Source: Cryobacterium gelidum
GTDB lineage: Bacteria > Actinomycetota > Actinomycetes > Actinomycetales > Microbacteriaceae
Reading direction: 5' to 3'
Length of the DNA: 64,000 bases
Assembly (NCBI RefSeq): GCF_004403985.1
Contig: NZ_SOHL01000027.1
Location: 186,373 to 250,372, forward strand
The notes under the pieces: generated by a model
Told to the model about the DNA's origin: nothing
The model's database searches: none
What the model saw: the letters and a program-made list of their open reading frames with translations, nothing else
Program-made: the position numbers and the translations under genes
In this document: piece by piece, positions 18,268-27,590 of the stretch
How the letters are laid out: each line of letters opens with the position of its first letter
How positions within the stretch are numbered: the stretch's first letter is position 1

Positions 18268-19596
18268 TTAGCTGTCGGCACTGAAGCGAGCGGCCTGGAA
18301 CCGAGCAGCCACGGCGTCTCCGTGCGCCGGCAGTGCCTCGGCATGGGAGAGCGCCGCAATGTGATCGGCGACAGCTTCGAGCGCGTCCCTGCTGTAGCGC
18401 ACGACCTGCTGCGGCCGCAGAAACGTGTAGGCGCCAAGGCCCGACGAGAACCGGGCCTGTCCCCCGGTCGGCAGTACGTGGTTGGATCCGGCAACGTAAT
18501 CGCCGAGGCTCACCGGCGAATATGGGCCGAGAAAAATGGCTCCGGCGTTCTCGATCTGTGCGAGCACGGCGTCTGGATCGCTCGTCTGGATCTCGAGGTG
18601 CTCCGGCCCGAACGCGTTGCTGAACGCGGCCGCCACCTGCAGGTCGTCGACGAGCACGATGGCTGACTGGCGCCCCCGAAGCGCTGCAGTCACCCGCTCG
18701 CTGTGGGTAGTGGATGCGGCCAGCACGGCCAGGTGCGCCGCCACGGCCTCGGCGAGCTCGGGAGAATCGGTCACCAGCACGGCCGCAGCGAGTTCGTCGT
18801 GCTCGGCCTGGCTGACCAGATCGGCGGCGACGAGCAGCGGGTCGGCGGCGGCATCCGCTATGACGAGAATGTCGGTGGGGCCGGCCTCGGAGTCGATGCC
18901 GGCCTGCCCGCGAATGAGTCGCTTGGCCGCGGCGACGTAGACGTTGCCCGGGCCGGTGACGATCTGCACCGGGTCGAGGCCGATGTCTTCGACCCCGTAG
19001 GCGAGGGCGCCGATGGCCCCTGCCCCGCCCATTGCGTAGATCTCATCGACCCCGAGCAGTCCGGCGACAGCGAGAATGGTCGGGTGCACGCGCCCGTCGA
19101 ACTGGCTCTGCGGCGGCGAGGCCAGGGCGATCGACCGCACGCCCGAGACCTGCGCGGGTACGACGTTCATCACGACGCTCGAGGGGTAGACGGCCTTGCC
19201 GCCGGGAACGTAGAGACCGACCCGGTTCACCGGCTGCCAGCGTTGAGTGACGGTGGCCCCGGCTTCGATGGTGGTGGTCACGTGCGGCGGCACCTGAGCG
19301 GCGCTGGCCAGGCGTACGCGGTGGATGGTCTCGGTGATGGCCGTGCGCACGGCCGGGTCGAGCCCGGCGACCGCGTCGGTAATGTGGCTCGGCGGAACCC
19401 GCACCTGGCCCGGGCGCACCCGGTCGAGCCGTTCAGCCTGGTCGAGCAGGGCCGCCCCGCCGCGCGCGCGTACGTCGGCGATCAGCTCGGCCGCGACATC
19501 GGCGGCGACGGCAACGCTCGTCAGAGCGCGCGGAACGGAAGCCAGAAGCGCGGCCGGTGTCGGCTCGCTCCCGCGAAGGTCAATAGTCTGAATCAT
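18268..19596 (-). CDS. hisD: Histidinol dehydrogenase
   Basis: Catalyses the last two steps of histidine synthesis, histidinol to histidine with NAD. 442 residues from the ATG at 19596 (MIQTIDLRGSEP); a GTG six nt earlier is also possible. Motifs: QRWQPVNRVGLYVPGGKAVYPSS split over the nucleotide-binding part, VTGPGNVYVAAAKR, AGPTDILVIAD, and a C-terminal SNHVLPTGGQAR with the catalytic His. Other his genes are not in the window. A TAGGCT element lies eight nt upstream. Confidence 0.96.
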   Translation of the reverse strand: MIQTIDLRGSEPTPAALLASVPRALTSVAVAADVAAELIADVRARGGAALLDQAERLDRVRPGQVRVPPSHITDAVAGLDPAVRTAITETIHRVRLASAAQVPPHVTTTIEAGATVTQRWQPVNRVGLYVPGGKAVYPSSVVMNVVPAQVSGVRSIALASPPQSQFDGRVHPTILAVAGLLGVDEIYAMGGAGAIGALAYGVEDIGLDPVQIVTGPGNVYVAAAKRLIRGQAGIDSEAGPTDILVIADAAADPLLVAADLVSQAEHDELAAAVLVTDSPELAEAVAAHLAVLAASTTHSERVTAALRGRQSAIVLVDDLQVAAAFSNAFGPEHLEIQTSDPDAVLAQIENAGAIFLGPYSPVSLGDYVAGSNHVLPTGGQARFSSGLGAYTFLRPQQVVRYSRDALEAVADHIAALSHAEALPAHGDAVAARFQAARFSADS

Positions 19597-19604
19597 CGTC
19601 ACCC

Positions 19605-19610
19605 AGCCTA
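19605..19610 (-). promoter_or_regulatory. Probable -10 of hisD
   Basis: TAGGCT on the minus strand, eight nt before the ATG at 19596, with a TTGTTT-like -35 at 19626-19631. Suggests a nearly or fully leaderless hisD-nrdR-pyrD transcript. Confidence 0.45.
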
Positions 19611-19678
19611 TCCGTCAACGCGACTAAACAATCAGTGCGCGGGAATAGGGTGGTGCTGAAACAGATTGTTGGTTGAGT

Positions 19679-20248
19679 ATGCAAAGCAACGTTGAACCCC
19701 CAGTGACTACTCTGCCCGTCATGACCGTGCCTGCCAGCCCGCCGCTGGCCACCGATCTCAATGCCCCCGACGACCTCGCCGCGTTCAAACACGCGTTCCG
19801 TCGTCATGCGGCGGGGGTCGCCGCGATCACGACGCTCGCGCCCGACGGCTCCCCGGTCGGCTTCACGGCCACCTCGTTGGCGTCGCTCTCCGCGGTTCCG
19901 CCACTGGCCACGTTCAACATGGCCCGATCGGCCAGCTCGTGGTCCGCGCTCGCTGTCGCCGACCGCGTGGTCATTCACATGCTGGGCGCCCACAATCGTG
20001 CTGTCGCTGAGAAACTTGCCGGTCCCCACGCGGATCGTTTCGTGGGAGATCACTGGCAGCCGGGGCCGTACGGACTCCCGGTGCTCACCGGCGTGACCAG
20101 CTGGATGATCGGTCGCATCGTCGAACGGGTTTCTGTACACAATAATGCCGTTGTGGTGGTGCAGATCGAGGGCGGCGGCATGGGCCCCGACGACGACGCC
20201 CTGCTCTACCACGAGCGCACCTACCGGGTACCGGGCGCCGCCGTCTAG
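19679..20248 (+). CDS. Flavin reductase family protein (FMN-binding split barrel)
   Basis: 189 residues from the ATG at 19679; another ATG at 19721 would remove a Pro/Thr-rich leader. The core AFKHAFRRHAAGVAAITTLA then GFTATSLASLS is typical of the DIM6/NTAB flavin reductase domain that supplies reduced FMN to a monooxygenase. No monooxygenase is adjacent, so the electron acceptor is unknown. It is in a short plus-strand segment that interrupts an otherwise minus-strand run. Confidence 0.85.
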   Translation: MQSNVEPPVTTLPVMTVPASPPLATDLNAPDDLAAFKHAFRRHAAGVAAITTLAPDGSPVGFTATSLASLSAVPPLATFNMARSASSWSALAVADRVVIHMLGAHNRAVAEKLAGPHADRFVGDHWQPGPYGLPVLTGVTSWMIGRIVERVSVHNNAVVVVQIEGGGMGPDDDALLYHERTYRVPGAAV

Positions 20249-20376
20249 ACCCACGCTCCGCGCTGGCCCCTGGTCGGAGCTGCTCCCGTGCCCTGTCGAG
20301 ATGACCCGCAAACTCTGTGGCACGCCCCGCCTCGAAGGGCCGAACTTCATCAACGATGATGTGAACGGAGGAGATC

Positions 20377-20424
20377 GTGGCTGAGCGGGATGCCCACCAA
20401 GGAGGCCCATCATCGATGTCCTAA
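20377..20424 (+). other. Possible 15-codon micro-ORF with a strong ribosome site
   Basis: GTG at 20377 through TAA at 20424 encodes MAERDAHQGGPSSMS, preceded by GGAGGA at the expected distance. It sits in the 203-nt gap between the flavin reductase and hydrolase genes and resembles either the stub of a deleted gene or a leader peptide. No family is recognisable. Confidence 0.25.
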
Positions 20425-20451
20425 AAAGCGAACTGTTCGTATGGTTGTCCC

Positions 20452-21300
20452 ATGACGGCCCTCTGCACGTACATTGTGACCTTCGACGAAGTCGAGCTCT
20501 GCGTCGAGATGTACGGAGAGCGACGTGACCCTCCCGTGCTTCTGATCGCCGGGATGTCAGCCTCTATGTTGTGGTGGCCGGGCGAGGTCTGCGAGGCGAT
20601 CGCATCCTCTGGGTTCTTCGTGATCCGTTACGACCAGCGGGACACCGGTCGTTCGACGAGTTTTCCACGCGGGCGCCCCGGCTACTCGACCCACGATCTA
20701 GCGGCCGATGCCTTGCATATCTGCGACTCGCTCGGTCTGCGTTCCACGCACGTGGTCGGCCACTCCCTGGGATCAGGCATCGCCACTATTCTGGCTGTCG
20801 ACCACCCCGAGCGGTTGCGCTCTGTGACATTGATAGGGGCAACCACCGGGGCGCCAGGCCTTCCTGCTGGAACCGGTATCTTCCCCGTTCTCCCTGAGGA
20901 TCTCGATTCGAGAGTGGCCGCTATCGATTACCTCCTCGAGGACACTCGCGCCTGTGATGGCCTATCACCCCGGTTTGACGAGGATCGGATCCGCCAGTTC
21001 ATCACCAGCGACGTAGATCGAGCCGACGATATCGCCGCCACGATCTCCAATCCTCCTGCCATGGAGTTCCTACACCCCAGACGCGGCGACCTCGGCACCG
21101 TGTCTGCCCCGTCCCTCGTGATGCACGGCGAAATGGACTCAGTTTTTCCGGTGGCTCACGGCGAGGCCGTCGCACGTTTGATACCCGATGCCGCTTTCGT
21201 GGTGCTTCCCGGCGCCGGGCACACATTACTCACCATCGATCAAGCAGATTTCACGACCCCCCTCATCCGTCACCTCCGTGTGGCCGAGCGCCGCTGCTAG
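20452..21300 (+). CDS. Alpha/beta-fold hydrolase
   Basis: 282-residue soluble hydrolase. Visible core: a PPVLLIAGM oxyanion strand, nucleophile elbow VVGHSLGSG (Ser of GHSLG), catalytic acid in VMHGEMDSVFP and catalytic His in LPGAGHTL. YDQRDTGRS is typical of the haloperoxidase/esterase-like group. The substrate cannot be told. Base composition looks somewhat less GC-rich than neighbours, compatible with separate acquisition. The ATG follows a TATGGT hexamer by six nt and has no Shine-Dalgarno, so it may be leaderless. Confidence 0.88.
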   Translation: MTALCTYIVTFDEVELCVEMYGERRDPPVLLIAGMSASMLWWPGEVCEAIASSGFFVIRYDQRDTGRSTSFPRGRPGYSTHDLAADALHICDSLGLRSTHVVGHSLGSGIATILAVDHPERLRSVTLIGATTGAPGLPAGTGIFPVLPEDLDSRVAAIDYLLEDTRACDGLSPRFDEDRIRQFITSDVDRADDIAATISNPPAMEFLHPRRGDLGTVSAPSLVMHGEMDSVFPVAHGEAVARLIPDAAFVVLPGAGHTLLTIDQADFTTPLIRHLRVAERRC

Positions 21301-21321
21301 CGGCGGTCTGGTCCCCTCGTC

Positions 21322-21342
21322 GACGGCTTCGCCGGCGCCGTC
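21322..21342 (+). terminator. Weak hairpin after the hydrolase gene
   Basis: GACGGC/GCCGTC 6-bp stem with a 9-nt loop and a short T-rich stretch a few bases later. The rest of the gap to 21440 holds only a GGGTGC triplet repeat (21395-21412). Confidence 0.3.
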
Positions 21343-21439
21343 CGCGTCCTTTCGATTCCTGACCAGCTCCCCCCACGATTTCGATCTGGATTAAGGGTGC
21401 GGGTGCGGGTGCGGCAACTGATCACGCCATGGCCTGGGG

Positions 21440-22222
21440 TTAGGCTCTCAGCTTCTTCCGGTCCGCTTTGCGGCGCCGGCGTTCAGCCTCGACGACCGCG
21501 GCCTCGGCCGGTGTCGGCGCGGTTCCGCCGAGATGGGCGGGTTGCCACCACTGGCCGACTCCGGTAACCGGATACTCCGCCTGCACCGCGTCGACGAGTC
21601 CCTGCAGGGTGTCGTGCAGTTGCAGCGTGGCCGCCGCGACGTCATCGTCGGCCGGGTCAACGGCATCCATTGAAAACGACGCGCCAAAGCGGATGATGAC
21701 CGGCACGCCGAGCCGCTCCCGCAGCGTCGACCGATGGTTCTTGGTCATCAGCCGATGCCCGCCCCACACGACGACCGGAATGATCGGCACGTTCGCGGCC
21801 AGCGCCATGCGCACCGCGCCGGTTTTCAGCTCACGCACGGTGAATGAAGCGTTGACGCCGCCCTCGGGAAACACGCCGAGCAGCTCACCGGTGCCGAGGG
21901 CCGCCACCGCCTGGTCGTAGGCCGCACGGCCGCTCTCCATGTCGACCGAGATATGTTTCATGCCGCGCAGCAGACGCCCGACCAGCGGCTGGTCGAAGGC
22001 GCCCTTCTTGGCCATGAAACGGATGTGCCGGCGGTTGTGCAACCAGGCGACCCACTCGACCAGGGCGAAATCGAGGTAGCCGAAATGGGTGATCGCCAGC
22101 ACGGCGCCGCCGGTGGCCGGCAGCTGATTCAGCCCGGATGTGGTCTGGCGTACCCGGAGCAGGCCGAACAGGGCGCGACCGGCGCCGATAGCGGTCGAAT
22201 AGATCGGCTCTCGCGTGTGCAT
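21440..22222 (-). CDS. Lysophospholipid acyltransferase family protein (PlsC-like)
   Basis: 260-residue acyltransferase of the PlsC fold. The HX4D catalytic motif reads THFGYLDFALVEW and the acceptor-binding motif GVFPEGGVNAS, with a hydrophobic stretch before HX4D. The C-terminal 40 residues are Ala/Arg/Lys-rich. Probable role: acylation of lysophosphatidate or a glycolipid; substrate not determinable. The start ATG at 22222 is six nt from TAGGCT (leaderless). It is transcribed in the same direction as, and downstream of, dnaE across the 38-bp tandem repeat. Confidence 0.85.
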   Translation of the reverse strand: MHTREPIYSTAIGAGRALFGLLRVRQTTSGLNQLPATGGAVLAITHFGYLDFALVEWVAWLHNRRHIRFMAKKGAFDQPLVGRLLRGMKHISVDMESGRAAYDQAVAALGTGELLGVFPEGGVNASFTVRELKTGAVRMALAANVPIIPVVVWGGHRLMTKNHRSTLRERLGVPVIIRFGASFSMDAVDPADDDVAAATLQLHDTLQGLVDAVQAEYPVTGVGQWWQPAHLGGTAPTPAEAAVVEAERRRRKADRKKLRA

Positions 22223-22228
22223 GGTGCC

Positions 22229-22234
22229 AGCCTA
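22229..22234 (-). promoter_or_regulatory. Probable -10 of the PlsC-like gene
   Basis: TAGGCT on the minus strand ending six nt before the ATG at 22222; no Shine-Dalgarno. Leaderless start inferred. Confidence 0.45.
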
Positions 22235-22295
22235 GGCGCACCCGGCTGGCACGTGAGGAACTTACCGGGGCGACAAGGGAAAGGCATCCTGACAG

Positions 22296-22440
22296 TGCAA
22301 CGACCGCCCGACGCCCGGAATCAGGTCAGACAATGCAACGACCGCCCGACGCCCGGAATCAGGTCAGACAATGCAACGACCGCCCGACGCCCGGAATCAG
22401 GTCAGACAATGCAACGACCGCCCGACGCCCGGGATCAGGT
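22296..22440. repeat. 38-bp tandem repeat (about 3.8 copies) at the dnaE stop codon
   Basis: Three identical 38-bp units at 22296-22333, 22334-22371 and 22372-22409 (each starts TGCAACGACCGCCCG), and a fourth from 22410 that diverges after about 30 bp as it enters dnaE. The dnaE stop codon (22435-22437) lies in the fourth copy, so the array looks like a duplication of the dnaE tail plus flanking DNA. There are no spacers, so this is not a CRISPR. Confidence 0.95.
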
Positions 22441-25400
22441 CAGGCAGTTCGGCCCGAGGATGCTCTTGAGCTCACCGAACAGGTCGGCGCTCACCTTCAC
22501 CCGGTGTGGCAGCTCGAATACTCGTGCCAGGTCACCCTTGACCAGTTTCAGCCGGACCTCGGCATCTCCGGCGTGACGCTGAAGAATCTCACCGAGCGTA
22601 CTCACGGTGTCGGTCGTCGCGCGGGCCTCCCCCACCGTGATCGAGACCATACTCTGGTCGGACCCTTGCCCGAGTTCGGGCTGGAAGACACTGAACGCGT
22701 GCAGGTTCATGCCGTCGTCGCGCAAGCTGACCCGACCACGTACCACGACCACCGCGTCGCTGATCAGCTCGGGCGCGAATTCGAGGTACGCCTTGCCCAT
22801 GAACATCGCGGTGATCTCACCGCCGAAGTCTTCGACCTGGATCATGCCGTACTGGTTGCCCGATTTTTTAGCAATACGGTGCTGCACGCTCGTGATCAGT
22901 CCCGCCACGGTCACCGTGTCACCGTCTTCGGTCGATTCCGACGCGATCAGGTCGGCAATCGTGGTACTCGCGTGTTTGGCGAGCGGAATCTCCAGCCCGG
23001 CGAGCGGGTGGTCGGACACGTACAGCCCGAGCATGTCGCGTTCGTAGGCGAGCTTCTCCTTCTTGCTCCATTCGGGCCGGTCGGGCACCTGCTCCGTGTC
23101 CTGCGGTTCGTCAAACAGGCTGTCGAAGTCGAAACCGATATTGCCGTTGCTCTCCTCCCGCTTGATCTTGACGGCCGACTCGACGGCCGATTCGTGTATT
23201 TCGACCATGCCGCGCCGGGTCGCGCCGAGCGAATCGAACGCCCCAGCCTTGACCAGCGACTCGATCGTGCGCTTGTTGGCGACCGGCAGCGGCACCTTGC
23301 GCAGAAAATCGTGGAACGACTCGAAGCGGCCTTTTTCCTCGCGGGCACCGCGGATGGCCTCGACCACGTTGAAGCCGACGTTGCGCACAGCACCCAGGCC
23401 GAAGCGGATGTCGGTACCCACGGCCGCGAAGAACCCGATGGATTCGTTCACGTCGGGGGCCAGCACCTGAATGCCCATGCGGCGGCATTCATTGAGGTAG
23501 AGCGCGAGCTTGTCGCGGGAGTCGCCGACGCTCGTGAGCAGGGCGGCCATGTACTCGGCCGGGTAGACGGCCTTGAGGTAGGCGGTCCAGTAGGAGAGCA
23601 CGCCATAGGCGGCCGAGTGCGCCTTGTTGAAGGCATAGTCGGAGAACGGCAGCAGGATATTCCAGACCGTGGTGACGGCATCCATCGAATAGCCGCGGTC
23701 CTGCATGCCCTGGGCGAAGCCCTCGAACTGCTTGTCCAGTTCGGACTTCTTCTTCTTACCCATGGCGCGGCGCAACAGGTCGGCCTCACCGAGCGAGAAG
23801 CCGGCGAGCTTTTGCGCGATCGACATGACCTGCTCCTGATACACGATCAGGCCGTATGTCGTGCCGATGACGTCTCGAAGCGGCTCCTCAAGCTCTTTAT
23901 GAATCGGGATGATCTCTTGCACGCCGGTTTTACGCAGCGCGTAGTTGGTGTGCGAGTTCGCGCCCATGGGCCCGGGGCGGTACAGGGCGATGACGGCCGA
24001 GATGTCTTCGAAGTTGTCGGGCTTCATGAGCCGCAGCAGTGCCCGCATCGGACCGCCGTCGAGCTGGAAGACACCGAGGGTGTCACCGCGCGCGAGCAGT
24101 TCGTAGGCGGCGGGGTCTTCGAGCCCGAGGTCTTCGAGCACGGGGCGGTGGCCACGGTTCACCGCGATGTTGTCGAGGGTGTCATCGATGATGGTGAGGT
24201 TGCGCAGCCCCAGGAAGTCCATCTTGATCAGTCCGAGGGCTTCGGAAGCCGGGTAGTCGAATTGCGTGACGACCTGACCATCCGCTTCACGCTTCATGAT
24301 CGGAATAATGTCGATCAGAGGGTCACTCGACATGATGACGCCGGCGGCGTGCACGCCCCACTGGCGTTTGAGGTTCTCCAGGCCCAGGGCGGTGTCGAAG
24401 ACGGTGCGCGCTTCGGGATCGCTCTCGATCACCGCACGAAAGTCGGCAGCTTCCCGGTAGCGCGGGTGGTCCTTGTCGAACATGCCGGTCAGCGGCACGT
24501 CCTTGCCCATGATGGCCGGCGGCATGGCCTTGGTGAGCTTGTCCCCCATGCCGAAGGGAAAGCCGAGTACGCGCGAGGCGTCTTTCAGGGCCTGTTTTGC
24601 CTTGATCGTGCCGTAGGTGACGATCTGGGCAACGCGTTCCTCACCGTACTTCTCGGTGACATATTTGATGACCTCACCGCGACGACGCTCGTCGAAGTCG
24701 ACATCGAAGTCGGGCATGGAGACGCGGTCGGGGTTGAGAAAGCGTTCGAAGATGAGTCCGTGCACGAGCGGATCGAGGTCGGTGATGCCCATCGCATAGG
24801 CGACCATCGAGCCGGCGCCGGAGCCACGGCCAGGGCCGACGCGGATGCCCTGCTGCTTGGACCACATGATGAAGTCGGCGACGACGAGAAAGTAGCCGGG
24901 GAAGCCCATCTGCACGATGATGCCGACTTCATAGTCGGCGCGCTTGCGGACGTCGTCGGGGATGCCCTTCGGGTACCGCTTGGCCAGCCCGATCTCGTTC
25001 TCCTTGATGAACCAGCTTTCCTCGTTCTCACCTTCCGGGCAGGGAAAGCGGGGCATGTAGTTGGCATTGGTGTTGAATTCCACCTCACAGCGCTCGGCGA
25101 TGAGCAACGTGTTGTCGCAGGCTTCGGGGTGGTCGCGAAACAGGTGACGCATTTGCGCGGCGGTTTTGAGATAGAACTCGTTGGAGTCGAACTTGAACCG
25201 GTTCGGGTCGTCGAGGGTGGACGCCGACTGCACGCAGAGCAGCGCGGCGTGGGCGGTGGCGTCGTGGGCGTGCGTGTAGTGCAGGTCGTTGCTGGCCAGC
25301 AGGGGCAGATCAAGCTCCTTGGCGAGCTTGAGGAGGTCGGTCATGGTACGGCGCTCGATGTCGATACCGTGATCCATGATTTCGCAGAAGAAGTTCTCCT

Positions 25401-25965
25401 TGCCGAAGATGTCCTGAAAATCTCCGGCGGCCTTCTTGGCCTCCTCGTACTGGCCTAGGCGCAAGCGGGTCTGTACTTCCCCACCGACGCAGCCGGTCGT
25501 GCCGATCAGACCCGTCGAATACTGGCTGAGCAGCTCGCGGTCCATGCGCGGTTTGAAGTAGTAACCCTCGAGGCTCGCCTTCGACGACAGCCGGAACAGA
25601 TTGTGCATGCCGGCGGTGTTCTCGGAGAGCAGGGTCATGTGGGTGTACGACCCGGCGCCACCGACGTCATCCCGGTTTTGTCCGCTCGTGCCCCAGCGCA
25701 CCCGGGTCTTGTCGCGGCGATCGGTGCCGGGGGTGATGTAGGCCTCGGTGCCGATGATCGGCTTGATGCCGGCGTCGGTCGCGCTCTTCCAGAAGTCGAA
25801 GGCACCGAACACGTTGCCGTGGTCGGTGATCGCCACCGCCGGCATCCCCTGCTCTACGGCGGCTTTGATCAGGGGTTTCACCCGGGCAGCACCGTCCAGC
25901 ATGGAATATTCGCTGTGCACGTGCAGGTGAACGAACGAATCCGTGGCGGTTTCCGGGTTACTCAC
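22435..25965 (-). CDS. dnaE: DNA polymerase III alpha subunit
   Basis: Replicative polymerase catalytic subunit, 1176 residues. The N-terminal PHP domain starts HLHVHSEYSMLDG (residues 13-25); the palm carries PDFDVDFDE with the catalytic Asp residues; GPGRGSGAGS and the C-terminal OB-fold follow. This is DnaE1-like in length and PHP conservation rather than ImuC/DnaE2. The GTG at 25965 is the start. The C-terminus ends at the tandem repeat. A long open frame on the opposite strand here is a codon-bias shadow. Confidence 0.97.
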   Translation of the reverse strand: MSNPETATDSFVHLHVHSEYSMLDGAARVKPLIKAAVEQGMPAVAITDHGNVFGAFDFWKSATDAGIKPIIGTEAYITPGTDRRDKTRVRWGTSGQNRDDVGGAGSYTHMTLLSENTAGMHNLFRLSSKASLEGYYFKPRMDRELLSQYSTGLIGTTGCVGGEVQTRLRLGQYEEAKKAAGDFQDIFGKENFFCEIMDHGIDIERRTMTDLLKLAKELDLPLLASNDLHYTHAHDATAHAALLCVQSASTLDDPNRFKFDSNEFYLKTAAQMRHLFRDHPEACDNTLLIAERCEVEFNTNANYMPRFPCPEGENEESWFIKENEIGLAKRYPKGIPDDVRKRADYEVGIIVQMGFPGYFLVVADFIMWSKQQGIRVGPGRGSGAGSMVAYAMGITDLDPLVHGLIFERFLNPDRVSMPDFDVDFDERRRGEVIKYVTEKYGEERVAQIVTYGTIKAKQALKDASRVLGFPFGMGDKLTKAMPPAIMGKDVPLTGMFDKDHPRYREAADFRAVIESDPEARTVFDTALGLENLKRQWGVHAAGVIMSSDPLIDIIPIMKREADGQVVTQFDYPASEALGLIKMDFLGLRNLTIIDDTLDNIAVNRGHRPVLEDLGLEDPAAYELLARGDTLGVFQLDGGPMRALLRLMKPDNFEDISAVIALYRPGPMGANSHTNYALRKTGVQEIIPIHKELEEPLRDVIGTTYGLIVYQEQVMSIAQKLAGFSLGEADLLRRAMGKKKKSELDKQFEGFAQGMQDRGYSMDAVTTVWNILLPFSDYAFNKAHSAAYGVLSYWTAYLKAVYPAEYMAALLTSVGDSRDKLALYLNECRRMGIQVLAPDVNESIGFFAAVGTDIRFGLGAVRNVGFNVVEAIRGAREEKGRFESFHDFLRKVPLPVANKRTIESLVKAGAFDSLGATRRGMVEIHESAVESAVKIKREESNGNIGFDFDSLFDEPQDTEQVPDRPEWSKKEKLAYERDMLGLYVSDHPLAGLEIPLAKHASTTIADLIASESTEDGDTVTVAGLITSVQHRIAKKSGNQYGMIQVEDFGGEITAMFMGKAYLEFAPELISDAVVVVRGRVSLRDDGMNLHAFSVFQPELGQGSDQSMVSITVGEARATTDTVSTLGEILQRHAGDAEVRLKLVKGDLARVFELPHRVKVSADLFGELKSILGPNCLT

Positions 25966-26013
25966 AATGACTCCGACGAGTTGATGAAACGGTTATGGAA
26001 CAGTCGGCAGCGG

Positions 26014-26964
26014 TCAGTCTCCGCGCAGCACCGCAAGGGCGTGGGTGAGATCGGCCGGGTAGTCGGCGTTGTAGCTGACCCACTCCTGACTGTCCGGGTG
26101 GGTGAACGCCAGCTGCTTGGCGTGCAGCCACTGGCGTTTCAATCCGAGCCGGGCGGTGATCGACGGATCGGCGCCGTACATGGCGTCTCCGACACACGGA
26201 TGCCGTTGGGCGTGCATGTGCACCCGAATCTGGTGGGTGCGCCCGGTCTCCAGGTGCACCTCGAGCAGCGAGGCGGACGGAAAAGCCTCCAGGGTCTCGT
26301 AGTGGGTGATCGAGTGCTTGCCGTCGGCCATGACCGCGAACTTCCAGTCCGACCGCGGGTGGCGTCCGATGGGTGCGTCGATGGTGCCGGTGAGCGGATC
26401 GGGATGGCCCTGCACGACGGCGTGGTAGATCTTCTCGACCTCGCGGTCGTGGAACGCTTTCTTCAGCGCGACGTAGGCCGTCTCCGACTTGGCGACGACC
26501 ATGAGGCCGCTCGTGCCCACGTCGAGGCGATGCACGATCCCCGCGCGTTCGGCTGCGCCCGAGGTCGCGATCCGGTAACCCGCCGCCGCGAGGGCGCCGG
26601 GAACGGTTGGACCAGTCCAGCCGACGCTCGGATGAGCCGCGACCCCGGCCGGCTTGTTGATGACGACGATGCTCTCGTCGTCGTGCACGATGGTCAGGTC
26701 GGGAACGGCGATGGGAATGATGCGCACCGGCTGCTTGGGCTGCCAGGTGACTTCGATCCAGCTGCCGGCTCGCAAACGGTCAGATTTGCCCACGACGGTT
26801 CCGTCGAGCACGACGCCTCCGGCCTCGGAGACCTCGGCGGCGAAGCTGCGGGAGAATCCGAACAACTTGGCCAGTCCGGCATCAACGCGCACACCTTCCA
26901 AACCGTCCGGAAGGGGAAGCGATCGCCGCTCCGGGGGGTTGGTCAGGTCGAGGGAACCCGTCAC
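26014..26964 (-). CDS. RluA-family pseudouridine synthase (RluD-like)
   Basis: 316 residues: an N-terminal S4 RNA-binding domain (about 20-85) then the RluA catalytic domain with [19 protein letters not shown], whose Asp is the catalytic nucleophile, and [14 protein letters not shown]. It makes pseudouridine in rRNA; by the usual position after lspA it is the RluD type acting on 23S rRNA, though the exact uridines are inferred. The GTG at 26964 overlaps the lspA stop by four nt. Confidence 0.93.
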   Translation of the reverse strand: MTGSLDLTNPPERRSLPLPDGLEGVRVDAGLAKLFGFSRSFAAEVSEAGGVVLDGTVVGKSDRLRAGSWIEVTWQPKQPVRIIPIAVPDLTIVHDDESIVVINKPAGVAAHPSVGWTGPTVPGALAAAGYRIATSGAAERAGIVHRLDVGTSGLMVVAKSETAYVALKKAFHDREVEKIYHAVVQGHPDPLTGTIDAPIGRHPRSDWKFAVMADGKHSITHYETLEAFPSASLLEVHLETGRTHQIRVHMHAQRHPCVGDAMYGADPSITARLGLKRQWLHAKQLAFTHPDSQEWVSYNADYPADLTHALAVLRGD

Positions 26965-27590
26965 GGCCGGGCCTCGGCCCCGGGTGTCGGCCGGTCGCTG
27001 GTCGACACGCCCGGGTTCACAGCATCCGTTTGATGCCGGGGTGACTCCACGCTCGGGCTGGCGGTCTTGCTGACAGCTTCCGCCTTATTGCCGTCCAGGC
27101 CGATGCCGCGAATCGTCAAAATCATAAAGATAACCATGCTGGTCACGATGGCTATGTCGGCGACGTTGTAGATCGCCGGCAGCAGCCACGGAGTTGAGAT
27201 GAAATCGACGACGTGCCCCACCCCGAAGCCGGGTTCGCGCAGCAACCGATCCGTCAGGTTTCCGAGCACGCCACCGAGCAGGAGCCCAAAGACGAGGCCC
27301 CAGGCCAGTGAACGGATGCGCCGGGCGAACCAGACGATGAACACCACGACCGCGGCGGCGATGATCGAGAAGATCCAGGTGGATCCGCTCGCGAGCGAAA
27401 AAGCCGCGCCCGGGTTCCGAACGAAATGCCATTGCAGCACATCGTTCAGAACCCGAACCACGGAGCCCTCGGTCATCGAGACGACGACGAGGTACTTACT
27501 GAATTGATCGAGCGCGTAAACGCCCAGCGCGACGAGAGCTAGAACGATGAGCGCTCGCGAACGCTTCTTCGTTCTTGCGCTAGGCTCCAA
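26961..27590 (-). CDS. lspA: Lipoprotein signal peptidase (signal peptidase II)
   Basis: Aspartic membrane protease that removes signal peptides from prolipoproteins such as the osmoprotectant receptor in this window. About 209 residues with four membrane helices; the two catalytic Asp motifs are GNLTDRLL and YNVADIAIV, preceded by [10 protein letters not shown]. The C-terminal 45 residues are a polar, Ser/Pro-rich tail longer than in most LspA. No ATG or GTG is available: TTG at 27590 (11-nt overlap with divIVA) is preferred, TTG at 27629 possible. Confidence 0.92.
   Translation of the reverse strand: MEPSARTKKRSRALIVLALVALGVYALDQFSKYLVVVSMTEGSVVRVLNDVLQWHFVRNPGAAFSLASGSTWIFSIIAAAVVVFIVWFARRIRSLAWGLVFGLLLGGVLGNLTDRLLREPGFGVGHVVDFISTPWLLPAIYNVADIAIVTSMVIFMILTIRGIGLDGNKAEAVSKTASPSVESPRHQTDAVNPGVSTSDRPTPGAEARP

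Noticed and set aside
19673-22222. Mobile element carrying the flavin reductase and hydrolase genes
   Set aside because: The segment interrupts a minus-strand run and the hydrolase looks slightly less GC-rich, but no transposase, integrase, target duplication or terminal repeats are visible.
22296-22440. CRISPR-like array
   Set aside because: The 38-bp units are directly adjacent with no spacers and there are no cas genes; it is a tandem repeat.
22333-25458. A 1041-codon open frame on the plus strand opposite dnaE
   Set aside because: It lies antisense to an unmistakable dnaE, starts inside the tandem repeat, and encodes His/Gly/Asp/Val-rich sequence with no motif. It is a codon-bias shadow common in high-GC genomes.
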